A stretch of 64,000 nt of DNA. Source: Deltaproteobacteria bacterium UBA1386. Its GTDB lineage: Bacteria > Desulfobacterota > Syntrophorhabdia > Syntrophorhabdales > Syntrophorhabdaceae. How positions within the stretch are numbered: position 1 is the first letter of the stretch; the number at the start of each line of letters is the position of its first letter. The translations under genes were made by a program, and so were the position numbers. Below the pieces are notes generated by a model, which saw only the letters and a list, made by a program, of their open reading frames with translations, made no database searches and had not been told where the DNA came from. The stretch covers positions 1 to 64,000 of the forward strand of contig DBQU01000001.1 in the NCBI GenBank assembly GCA_002305765.1. Reading direction: 5' to 3'. Below, piece after piece: positions 26,369 through 33,870 of the stretch.

Positions 26369-27124
26369 ATGTCGGTTGTTTTGGAGTCACTGAAGAACGA
26401 TGTGTTCACTATCACGTTGAACAGGCCGGACAAGAAGAACGCCATGGATTACGACCTTCTCAAGGGGCTTTACGAGGCGATGAAGAACGCCGCGCGGGAA
26501 AAAGCCCCTTTTGTCGTCATCCGGGGTTCGTCAGGGGCATTCTGCTCCGGTGGGGATATAATAGCCTTCAGGGAGTCCGAGGACGCCGAGGCGCTCATCG
26601 ACGCCGAGGCGGGTGTCCTCAACGAGAGCATAAAAATGATCCGGAACATACCTGCCATCGTCATAGCCGTCATCGAGGGTGTGGCCGTCGGTGCCGGTGT
26701 GGGACTGGCCCTTGCCTGTGACCTCTCGATCGCCACGAAGAAGACCATCATGAACATGGGGTATCGCAGGATAGGTCTCACCCCTGACGGGGGAGGCAGC
26801 ATCTTTCTGCCTCGTATCATAGGGGCGAAGCTTTTCAATGAGCTCTACCTCCTGTCCCGGAATGTGACCATGGATGAGGCGAAGGAACTGGGGCTTGTCA
26901 ATATACTGTGTGAAGACGCGGAAGTGGACGAGAAGCTCGACGAGCTCATCCGAAACCTGAAGGCGCTCCCCATGGAGACTATGGGCAAGTTCAAGGACCT
27001 CGTGAACCGCTGTCTCTTCTTCGGCCTGGAGACACACCTCGACATGGAAAGGCGCTATGTGGCGGATCTTGCCGGTGACCCGCTCTTCAAACAGAGGCTC
27101 GATGAGTTCTTCAGGAGAAAATAG
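26369..27124 (+). CDS. enoyl-CoA hydratase/isomerase family protein
   Basis: A 251-residue crotonase with NRPDKKNAMDYDLL, the oxyanion-hole blocks GAFCSGGDI and GVAVGAGVGLALACDLSIA, and the usual C-terminal helices. Catalytic acid position: EGV/GLTPDGGG segment, so hydratase versus isomerase is open. AGGAGG precedes the ATG at 26369. It is followed, after three bases, by a sodium:solute symporter, so the pair is probably co-transcribed. It may belong to acyl-CoA or aromatic-acid metabolism. Confidence 0.9.
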   Translation: MSVVLESLKNDVFTITLNRPDKKNAMDYDLLKGLYEAMKNAAREKAPFVVIRGSSGAFCSGGDIIAFRESEDAEALIDAEAGVLNESIKMIRNIPAIVIAVIEGVAVGAGVGLALACDLSIATKKTIMNMGYRRIGLTPDGGGSIFLPRIIGAKLFNELYLLSRNVTMDEAKELGLVNILCEDAEVDEKLDELIRNLKALPMETMGKFKDLVNRCLFFGLETHLDMERRYVADLAGDPLFKQRLDEFFRRK

Positions 27125-27127
27125 AGC

Positions 27128-28501
27128 GTGAAGGGCCTCTACCTTTTCGCGATAGCGGCCTACATCTGTGTTCTCTGGCTTACCGGGGCCTTCGTTACAC
27201 GGAAGTCCCGGTCGGCCGACGCTTACCTTGTCGCCTCGCGGGGGCTGTCGGTGCCCTTCGTAGCCGTCCTCATCGCCGGTACATGGATAGGGGGCGTCTC
27301 CATCGTGGGCATGGCCCAGGGTTCCTTCATCCACGGCCTGTCCGCCCTGTGGTTCCAGGCAGGTATATGGATAGCCATGTTCGTCACCGCCATGATCCTC
27401 CCCAGGGTCCTTTCAGGCAGGAAGACCTATTCCATTCTTGACGTCGTGGGAGGTCTCTATGACAGGAGGACGACGCGGCTCGCCGGTTTGCTCCAGCTTG
27501 CCTTCTCCATCTGGATCGTGACGATGCAGATCGTGGGCGGTGGCGCCATACTGTCCGTCCTCACGAAGGGGACCATTTCCTTCAACGGGGGCATGGTCCT
27601 CACCGCCGTCGTTTTCACCTTCTACAACGTCATGGGAGGTTTCGTAGCCACCGCGTATACGAACCTCATCCACATCTGCGCCATCGTGTTCGGCATCTTT
27701 CTCGGCGGTCTCTACGTGATCTTCTCGACTGGCGGTTTGCAGGCCATGGCCGGCGAGGGAGGCCACTATTACACCCTTTTCGGGGACCTCGGCGTTTTCC
27801 AGGCGCTCAGCTGGGCCTTCATCAATTTTACCCTGGGCGTCCTCGCGCAGCCCGTCATCAACACCGCGTCTTCGGCGAGAACCTTCGCCGAGGGGAAAAA
27901 GGGGATAGTCATCGGGAACCTGATCGCCATCCCCGTCGTCATCATGGCGGCCCTTTGCGGGATAATCGCGAAATACCGTTTTCCGGAGATAAACTCCCTT
28001 GCCGCTCTCCCGGCGCTCATTGCCGTCGTGCCTCCCTGGGTAGCCGTTTTCTTCCTCATCAGCATGTGGGCTCCGCTCATGAGCTCCGGCTCTCCCTTCC
28101 TGATGGGGGCCACGACCCTTGCCGTGAAGGGTTACGTGGCGCCCCTTTTCGGCATGGAGAGCGACAGGAAGATACTTCTCGCGTCGCGCGTGACGACACT
28201 TGTCATCGGGGGATTGTCCCTTGCCATGGGGTTTTTCGTGAGGGAGATACTGCGTGAGGTGACCTGGCTCGCGGTCTTTCTGAGCGCCATCGTCTACATT
28301 GTTTTTGCCGGATGGTTCGCGCGGGGCATGAAGAGCTCCTTCGCCTTTGCGGCGCTCCTCGGCACCGTCATCATCATGGTCCTTTCCTTCATCACGGGGT
28401 TGCAGAGGACGATCCACCCCCTGTGGCCCGTTACGGTCTACGTTGCCATCGTGATGGGGATCGGTCTTCTGGGCCGCGAAAAAGACGCCGGTGGAGCCTA
28501 A
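27128..28501 (+). CDS. sodium:solute symporter (SSS family)
   Basis: A 457-residue inner-membrane protein with about 13 hydrophobic helices and SSS landmarks: the N-terminal ATWIGG-like GTWIGGVS, FYNVMGGFVATAYTN, and INTASSARTFAEG. It probably takes up an organic acid or similar solute with Na+; the substrate is unknown. The start is GTG at 27128, with GGAG about 10 bases upstream inside the preceding gene. Coupling to an enoyl-CoA hydratase hints at uptake of a carboxylic acid later converted to a CoA thioester. Confidence 0.9.
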   Translation: MKGLYLFAIAAYICVLWLTGAFVTRKSRSADAYLVASRGLSVPFVAVLIAGTWIGGVSIVGMAQGSFIHGLSALWFQAGIWIAMFVTAMILPRVLSGRKTYSILDVVGGLYDRRTTRLAGLLQLAFSIWIVTMQIVGGGAILSVLTKGTISFNGGMVLTAVVFTFYNVMGGFVATAYTNLIHICAIVFGIFLGGLYVIFSTGGLQAMAGEGGHYYTLFGDLGVFQALSWAFINFTLGVLAQPVINTASSARTFAEGKKGIVIGNLIAIPVVIMAALCGIIAKYRFPEINSLAALPALIAVVPPWVAVFFLISMWAPLMSSGSPFLMGATTLAVKGYVAPLFGMESDRKILLASRVTTLVIGGLSLAMGFFVREILREVTWLAVFLSAIVYIVFAGWFARGMKSSFAFAALLGTVIIMVLSFITGLQRTIHPLWPVTVYVAIVMGIGLLGREKDAGGA

Positions 28502-28590
28502 ATGCCTGTACACTTTTTCGACTGTGTGGTAATAATGACAGCACGCAGGCACATTCAGAGAAGCAAAGACTTGCACGATGAGGAGGATCT

Positions 28591-29178
28591 ATGAATCTTG
28601 TTGAACGGGCGAAAAACATTATGCTCAAACCCGCGGCCACGTGGGAGACGGTCAAGGCCGAAGAGACGACCATCAAAGAACTCTTCACCTCATACGCAAT
28701 GATCCTGGCCATTATCCCCGCCGCTGCCGGGTTCATAGGGATGTCACTCATAGGCACGTCCATGCTCGGGATCCACTTCCGCATCCCCTTCATATCGGGC
28801 CTCTTCCACGCCATCATCTCCTATGTCCTGACGCTTGTCGGGGTCTATGTCGTCGCGTTCATCATCGATGCCCTCGCGCCTTCCTTCAATTCACGCAAGG
28901 ACATCCTCTCGGCGACGAAGCTGGCTGTATTTTCCTTCACTCCCGCCTGGGTGGGCGGTATCTTCATGATTATACCGGCGCTCGGCATGATCACACTGCT
29001 TGCCTCTCTCTACGGGCTCTATCTTCTCTACACGGGTCTGCCCGTGCTGATGGAGACACCGAAGGAGAAGACGCTGGGATATTTCGTTGTCGTTATCATC
29101 GTCAGCATCGTGGTCTCCCTGCTGATCAACGTCCTGGCCCGCCTTGTGCTTCCCTCGGGCCCGATGATGATGCCCTGA
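28591..29178 (+). CDS. Yip1-domain membrane protein
   Basis: A 195-residue protein that starts with the Yip1/DUF1282 hallmark RAKNIMLKPAATWETVKAEE, followed by five or six membrane helices. Bacterial members are uncharacterised. GAGGAGG precedes the ATG. The downstream gene is amtB after 211 bases with its own leader, so a functional link is doubtful. Confidence 0.85.
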   Translation: MNLVERAKNIMLKPAATWETVKAEETTIKELFTSYAMILAIIPAAAGFIGMSLIGTSMLGIHFRIPFISGLFHAIISYVLTLVGVYVVAFIIDALAPSFNSRKDILSATKLAVFSFTPAWVGGIFMIIPALGMITLLASLYGLYLLYTGLPVLMETPKEKTLGYFVVVIIVSIVVSLLINVLARLVLPSGPMMMP

Positions 29179-29220
29179 TGAGGGTCGGGGGTTACCACCT
29201 GCGGCGGTTTCTTACTTTAT

Positions 29221-29226
29221 TATAAT
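29221..29226 (+). promoter_or_regulatory. possible -10 box of amtB
   Basis: A perfect TATAAT, but no good -35 is seen at the right distance. An activator-dependent promoter is possible. Confidence 0.3.
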
Positions 29227-29230
29227 ATCG

Positions 29231-29372
29231 CTGCTCACTGAATTGAGCAGTCACAGTGATGTGAAAATAACAATGGCGTTCTGAGAGAGTTCAGGGCGCC
29301 ATTTCCATTCTTGTGGTTGTCAGACGAAGGCGTCGTGGACCCATAGAGGGTTCGTGGCGCCTTCTTTATTTT
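29231..29372 (+). promoter_or_regulatory. structured amtB leader with terminator-like hairpin
   Basis: Successive hairpins: CTGCTCA/TGAGCAG (29231-29250), a stem with arms AATGGCG/CGCCATT (29272-29303), and a 17-bp stem with wobble pairs (29326-29342 with 29348-29364, loop ATAGA) followed by TTTATTTT. The last ends at the amtB Shine-Dalgarno, so it may attenuate amtB-glnK. The GGCGCC of hairpin 2 could pair with the 5' arm of hairpin 3, allowing alternative folds. Confidence 0.6.
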
Positions 29373-29389
29373 ACGGAGGAGGCGTAGAT

Positions 29390-30748
29390 ATGAAAAGGTT
29401 CCTTGCACTACTTGTACTCTTCACCCTGTTCGTGATGCCTGCCGGATTGGCCTACGCAGGGGTCGAGACCGGACAGGGGGCGGCCGAAGTCCCTGCACAG
29501 GCTGGACCCGCGGCGGCAAAGGCCGATACCGGGGATACTGCCTGGCTCATCGTGGCCACGGCCCTCGTCATGCTCATGACCCCGGGACTTGCCTTCTTCT
29601 ACGGAGGAATGGTGGGCAAGAAGAACGTCCTTGGCATCCTGATGCAATGCTTCACCGTCCTTTGCGTGATAAGCGTTCAATGGGTGCTGTACGGATACAG
29701 CCTTTCCTTCGGTCCCGGAAAGGGTTTCTGGGGAGGTTTCGAGTGGGTGGGTCTCAAGGGAGTGGGACTTGCGCCCTACACGGATTACGCCGCGACCATA
29801 CCCCACCAGCTCTTCATGATCTTCCAGATGATGTTCGCGGTGATCACCCCCGCCCTTATCATCGGGGCCTTTGCCGAGCGCATGAAATTCGCCGCGTTCG
29901 TCATCTTCACGATACTGTGGGCGACCTTTGTCTATGACCCCGTGTGCCACTGGGTCTGGGGTATAGGGGGGTGGCTCAGGGAGATGGGTGCCCTCGATTT
30001 CGCCGGAGGAACGGTTGTGCATATCAACGCCGGCATAGCCGCCTTCATGACGGCGATCTTCATCGGCAAGCGCAAAGGGTCGAACGGCCACGCGATCCTT
30101 CCCCACAACCTGCCCTTCACCATCCTCGGGACGGCCCTTCTGTGGTTCGGATGGTTCGGTTTCAACGCCGGCAGTTCCCTCGGTGCGAACGACATCGCCG
30201 TGAACGCTTTCGTGGTCACGAACACGGCCGCCGCCGCCGCGGGAATGACCTGGGCGCTCATCGACTGGATATTCAACAAAAAGCCGACCATGCTCGGCAT
30301 GGCGACGGGGGCCGTGGGCGGCCTGGTGGCGATCACCCCGGCGGCGGGTTTCGTCAGCGCCCTGTCGGCCATCCTCATCGGCGTCTTCGTCAGCATCTTC
30401 TGCTATTTCGCCGTCGCTTACATCAAGCCGAAATTCGGGTATGACGACGCCCTCGACGTTTTCGGCGTCCACTGCGTCGGCGGCATCTGGGGGGCGCTGG
30501 CCACGGGGCTTTTCGCGTCGAAGGCGGTGAACCCCGCCGGGGCCGACGGCCTTTTCTTCGGCAACCCGAAACAGTTCCTCATTCAGGTGATCGCCACCGC
30601 CGTGACCGTCGCCTACAGCTTCGTCGCCAGCTTCATCATCTACAAGGTCATCGACCTTGTCATGAAAGTGCGGGTGCCGGAAAAGGACGAGATCGTGGGT
30701 CTCGACCTGACGCAGCACCACGAGAAAGCATACACGATCCTGGAGTAA
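29390..30748 (+). CDS. amtB: ammonium transporter AmtB
   Basis: Trimeric ammonium channel, 452 residues. A cleavable signal peptide (MKRFLALLVLFTLF...AYAG) and 11 membrane helices are expected. Family landmarks: MTPGLAFFYGGMVG, FAERMKF, DFAGGTVVHINAG (pore histidine region), WFGWFGFNAGS and DVFGVHCVGGIWGAL. A strong GGAGGAGG lies before the ATG at 29390. It is followed by a PII gene after 12 bases, the classic amtB-glnK pair. Confidence 0.97.
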   Translation: MKRFLALLVLFTLFVMPAGLAYAGVETGQGAAEVPAQAGPAAAKADTGDTAWLIVATALVMLMTPGLAFFYGGMVGKKNVLGILMQCFTVLCVISVQWVLYGYSLSFGPGKGFWGGFEWVGLKGVGLAPYTDYAATIPHQLFMIFQMMFAVITPALIIGAFAERMKFAAFVIFTILWATFVYDPVCHWVWGIGGWLREMGALDFAGGTVVHINAGIAAFMTAIFIGKRKGSNGHAILPHNLPFTILGTALLWFGWFGFNAGSSLGANDIAVNAFVVTNTAAAAAGMTWALIDWIFNKKPTMLGMATGAVGGLVAITPAAGFVSALSAILIGVFVSIFCYFAVAYIKPKFGYDDALDVFGVHCVGGIWGALATGLFASKAVNPAGADGLFFGNPKQFLIQVIATAVTVAYSFVASFIIYKVIDLVMKVRVPEKDEIVGLDLTQHHEKAYTILE

Positions 30749-30760
30749 GGAGGGAGGACA

Positions 30761-31102
30761 ATGAAACTCATAATAGCGATCATACAACCGGACAGGCTCG
30801 AATCCGTAAAACAGGAGCTCTACAAGGAGGATGTCAACCTCATCACCGTGAGCGAGGTGCTCGGCCACGGGAGACAGATGGGCGTTACCGAGGTATATCG
30901 AGGAGTTAAGGAAATGGGCAACCTTCTTAGGAAGATCCGCGTCGAGATAGCCGTCAACGAGGATTTCGCGGAAAGAACGGTAAAGGCCATCGTCAAGGGT
31001 GCCCAAACCGGGGAGACGGGCGACGGCAAGATCTTCGTCCTCGACCTCGTGGAATGCATTCGCATCAGGACGGAAGAGAGAGGAGGAGAGGCGATAGGGT
31101 AA
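30761..31102 (+). CDS. glnK: nitrogen regulatory PII protein (GlnK) lacking the uridylylation tyrosine
   Basis: A 113-residue PII trimer subunit that senses ATP/ADP and 2-oxoglutarate and plugs AmtB. The B-loop and C-terminal signatures are present (TGETGDGKIFVLDL). In the T-loop, Tyr46 is kept (TEVYRG), but the uridylylation site Tyr51 is Glu (VKEMG) and Asp54 is Asn. So GlnD-type uridylylation is not expected and effector binding alone should govern it. GGAGG precedes the ATG. It ends just before a 20-bp inverted repeat. Confidence 0.95.
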   Translation: MKLIIAIIQPDRLESVKQELYKEDVNLITVSEVLGHGRQMGVTEVYRGVKEMGNLLRKIRVEIAVNEDFAERTVKAIVKGAQTGETGDGKIFVLDLVECIRIRTEERGGEAIG

Positions 31103-31106
31103 GAAG

Positions 31107-31175
31107 ATGGGTGCTGGGTTATGGGTAATAGGAAACGGCAGAGTTTTTCCCCATGACCCATAACCCAGCACCCAT
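31107..31175. repeat. inverted-arm repeat element (GGGTTAT type)
   Basis: A perfect 20-bp inverted repeat (31107-31126 and 31156-31175) of ATGGGTGCTGGGTTATGGGT around 29 bases, just after glnK. The arms contain GGGTTAT/GGGTAAT-like direct units. It could also act as a terminator-like stem. Confidence 0.75.
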
Positions 31176-31209
31176 GACCCGTATCTGTCTGTTAACCTCG
31201 AATATTTTG

Positions 31210-31238
31210 TTGTAAATTGGCCGGTGTTGCATTATACT
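31210..31238 (+). promoter_or_regulatory. promoter of the Hdr/glutamate-synthase-like operon
   Basis: TTGTAA (31210-31215), 17-base spacer, TATACT (31233-31238). About 125 bases downstream lies the first small gene. A weak CCCTC/GAGGG hairpin followed by GTTTTT (31263-31288) sits in this leader. Confidence 0.55.
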
Positions 31239-31368
31239 GTAGGCGTACATTGACGTACAGATCCCTCAACGACCTACGAGGGGTTTTTCAAGGAAACGAA
31301 CAAAGCCGTTCAAAAAAAGTCATCGTCTTGGACTAACTAGCCCTAAAAGGCCTTATGCGAGGTGTATT

Positions 31369-31614
31369 GTGGCGCGTTCAGATAGTTTAAGACATTTCCC
31401 CATCGTCAAGGTCGTTCCGGTGAGCGTCCTCGACGGTGAAAGGTCACGTGTGGCCGGTACGGCCCTTGGCGGGATAGTCTCGAGCGCGATCGAATCGCTT
31501 GAGGATGCATGGTCCCTGTGGGAGGCCGATCACAGCGACGATACCCTGAAAGAGAGTTTTCAGAAGCTTCACTATCAGCTTGAATACCTCAGGAGATACC
31601 TTAGCGGTGACTGA
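31369..31614 (+). CDS. small hypothetical protein
   Basis: An 81-residue protein I do not recognise. It starts at GTG with GAGG six bases upstream. The C-terminal half (about 38-78) is helical and acidic, then Leu/Tyr-rich (LHYQLEYLRRYL), and could be a small interaction domain. It is the first gene after the predicted operon promoter and 63 bases before the amidotransferase gene. Confidence 0.55.
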   Translation: MARSDSLRHFPIVKVVPVSVLDGERSRVAGTALGGIVSSAIESLEDAWSLWEADHSDDTLKESFQKLHYQLEYLRRYLSGD

Positions 31615-31677
31615 GGCTTCAGATCGAATTCGCAAGCGCTCCCGCCGTGAGGCGCGGGGAAGGTGAGGCAGGATGAC

Positions 31678-32457
31678 ATGGAAAAGAAGCTCCTTATAAT
31701 AAAACAGGTCGAACAGGAAGGTCCGGGATGCATAGCGGACCTCTTTTCCGAGGACGGGTGGACCGTGGAGACCCTCGAGATGTCCGGCGCGGGTACACCG
31801 CTTCCCCATGACCTTGACGATATCGGCGGGATAGTCATCCTGGGCGGGCCCATGAACGTTTACCAGGAGGACGCCTATCCCTTCCTCAAGGACGAAGAGT
31901 CCCTTATCAGGCGTGCCCTGATCGATGAAGTGCCGCTTCTCGGTATATGCCTCGGCGCGCAGCTTATCGCGAAGACCTGCGGCGCCGCCGTAATGAGATC
32001 GCCGAAGAGGGAGATCGGGTGGTTCGCCGTCACGAAGACGTCCGAGGGCTTGAAGGACAGCCTCTTCAGAGGCAATCCCCAGCATATGACCGTTTTCCAG
32101 TGGCACGAGGACACCTTCGACCTTCCCGGCGACGGTGTCCTTCTCGCGAAGGGCCGGGTCTGTGCCAATCAGGCCTTCAGGGTAGGGCACAGTGCCTACG
32201 GCCTCCAGTTCCATATTGAAGCGACGCAGGAGATGGTGGAGTCATGGATGAGGGATGAAAAGGAGATCGATGTGAAGAGGGTCCTCCGCGACGGCAGAAG
32301 GATCATGGAGACCTTTGTCGATCAGGGGAGAAGGGTCGTCACCAACTTCCGGAGGATCGTCGAGTCTTCCCTGCGATACCGCAGGATCATAGCGCGGTTC
32401 GTCGACGAGAGAAGGTGGCTGGACCAAAGACAGATCAACTGGTGGGAGGCGGTCTGA
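31678..32457 (+). CDS. class I glutamine amidotransferase (GMP synthase-like GATase)
   Basis: A 259-residue stand-alone GATase1 domain. The catalytic triad is complete: Cys91 in LLGICLGAQL, and His179/Glu181 in GLQFHIEAT. It releases ammonia from glutamine or hydrolyses gamma-glutamyl bonds. Stand-alone members include gamma-glutamyl-GABA-type hydrolases and subunits of amidotransferases. The C-terminal 70 residues are charged and helical and are not part of the core fold. It lies just downstream of amtB-glnK and upstream of mvhD/metF, suggesting a link to glutamine nitrogen. Confidence 0.85.
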   Translation: MEKKLLIIKQVEQEGPGCIADLFSEDGWTVETLEMSGAGTPLPHDLDDIGGIVILGGPMNVYQEDAYPFLKDEESLIRRALIDEVPLLGICLGAQLIAKTCGAAVMRSPKREIGWFAVTKTSEGLKDSLFRGNPQHMTVFQWHEDTFDLPGDGVLLAKGRVCANQAFRVGHSAYGLQFHIEATQEMVESWMRDEKEIDVKRVLRDGRRIMETFVDQGRRVVTNFRRIVESSLRYRRIIARFVDERRWLDQRQINWWEAV

Positions 32458-32515
32458 CACGTGACCGCGAAACAGATCGCCATGAGTTGTCATCTGGCAG
32501 GTGAGGGTGTGAACA

Positions 32516-32965
32516 TTGAATAAGCGGATTCCCAGGATATATGTCTTCCACTGTGCGACGGGCTATGACCAGAAGGAATTGATGCGCGGTCATTCCCGGC
32601 AGGAAGACGAGATCAGGATGGTCTCGCTGCCCTGTTCGGGAAAGCTGGATATCCTGTACCTGACCAAGGCGTTCGACACCGGCGCCGACGGCGCCGCCGT
32701 CATGATATGCAAGGAAGGCGCGTGCCGGTACATGGAAGGCAACATGCGGGCCAGGAAACGGGTAGAGGCCGTCGAGGAGTTGCTCGAGGAGGCAGGGCTC
32801 GGAAAGGGCCGGACCACGGTGATCGAACTGGATGATGAGGGCATAGCGGGCGCTATCCATAAGCTAGAAGATTTCCGACTTCAGATAAGGACGATGGTTG
32901 AGAACGCCGCGGCCGGGGGAGTCGACAGTTCTTCGTCACGTGACGGCAAGGAGTGCAGGGTATGA
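32516..32965 (+). CDS. mvhD: MvhD-like iron-sulfur protein, divergent copy
   Basis: A 149-residue member of the methyl-viologen-reducing hydrogenase delta family, which passes electrons between a flavin or hydrogenase partner and HdrA through a [2Fe-2S] cluster. Family blocks: LPCSGKLD, GADGAAVMICKEGACRYMEGN. The N-terminal CxxC of the family is reduced to a single Cys (FHCATGYDQ), so cluster ligation may differ. The start is TTG at 32516 with a GAGGG region upstream. It overlaps metF by four bases (ATGA). A canonical paralogue occurs at 45434. Confidence 0.8.
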   Translation: MNKRIPRIYVFHCATGYDQKELMRGHSRQEDEIRMVSLPCSGKLDILYLTKAFDTGADGAAVMICKEGACRYMEGNMRARKRVEAVEELLEEAGLGKGRTTVIELDDEGIAGAIHKLEDFRLQIRTMVENAAAGGVDSSSSRDGKECRV

Positions 32966-33855
32966 GACCTGATAGCAAGTTGGCAGCCAGGATAAGCGGC
33001 AAGGAGTTCATTTTTACCGCCGAGTATTTGCCGGTGGCCGGTACCGGTCTGACGGTGGGCGCCGGGACGTTCGGCGGCGGCATCACGGCGGTGAACGCGG
33101 CCGACAACCACTACGGCGTGTCCATGTCGAGCCTGGCCGCGTCTGTGGCCCTCATCAAGGCGGGCGTCGAACCGGTGCTGCAGATGATAACGAGGGACCG
33201 CAACCGCATCGCCCTTCAATCCGACCTCCTGGGGGCGGCGCATCTCGGCATCAGGAACGTGCTGTGTCTCTCCGGTTTTCACCAGACCACCATGGGCTGC
33301 GGCGAGGCGGCCAACGTCTTCGATATCGATTCCATTCAACTCGTAGATATCGTCAGGAGGATGAACGGCGGCGAGTTGCTCGACGGCACGAAGATCGAGG
33401 GAGATTTCGCCATGCTCATCGGTGCCGTGGCAAACCCGGACCTAAAGCCGCTGGAGCTCAACATTCTCAGGCTGGGCAAGAAGATAGCCGCAGGCGCCGA
33501 TTTTATAGAGACGCAGGCTGTGTTCGATGTCGATGGATTCAAGGTCTGGCTGGAGGCCGTCCGCGGCGCGTCGCTCGCCGACAGGGCCGCGATCCTCGCC
33601 GGCGTCCTGCCTTTGAGGAGCGCAGCTCAGGCCGCGGAATTGACCTCCGCCCACACGGACTTCATCATACCCGAGGCCGTCGTCAACCGGCTTAAGGCTG
33701 CGGGCGATGCCGCGGCCCAGGGAAAAGAAGGCATCAGGATCGCCGCGGAGACCATCAACAAGCTCAAGGGCCTTCCGGGACTCAAGGGTGTCCACATCCT
33801 CTCCGGCGGCAACGAGTCATGCCTCCAGGAGCTGCTGGCGGCCGTATCGCAATGA
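32962..33855 (+). CDS. metF: methylenetetrahydrofolate reductase family protein
   Basis: FAD TIM-barrel enzyme that reduces 5,10-methylene-THF to 5-methyl-THF in the Wood-Ljungdahl methyl branch or methionine synthesis. 297 residues, with motifs MITRDRNRIALQSDLLGA, an ANPD-type GAVANPDLKPLE and GADFIETQAVFDV. The short form lacking a C-terminal domain is typical of MetF acting with MetV, and metV lies 12 kb downstream in the same operon. In Moorella MetF-MetV-HdrABC-MvhD form one complex, and all these subunits are encoded here. Confidence 0.9.
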   Translation: MRPDSKLAARISGKEFIFTAEYLPVAGTGLTVGAGTFGGGITAVNAADNHYGVSMSSLAASVALIKAGVEPVLQMITRDRNRIALQSDLLGAAHLGIRNVLCLSGFHQTTMGCGEAANVFDIDSIQLVDIVRRMNGGELLDGTKIEGDFAMLIGAVANPDLKPLELNILRLGKKIAAGADFIETQAVFDVDGFKVWLEAVRGASLADRAAILAGVLPLRSAAQAAELTSAHTDFIIPEAVVNRLKAAGDAAAQGKEGIRIAAETINKLKGLPGLKGVHILSGGNESCLQELLAAVSQ

Positions 33856-33870
33856 CAGAGGCGGAATGAT

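Noticed and set aside
29231..29303. ANTAR-target dual hairpin or glutamine riboswitch upstream of amtB
   Set aside because: The loops do not show the required A at position 1 and G at position 4 of paired hexaloops, and no glutamine-aptamer core is recognisable.
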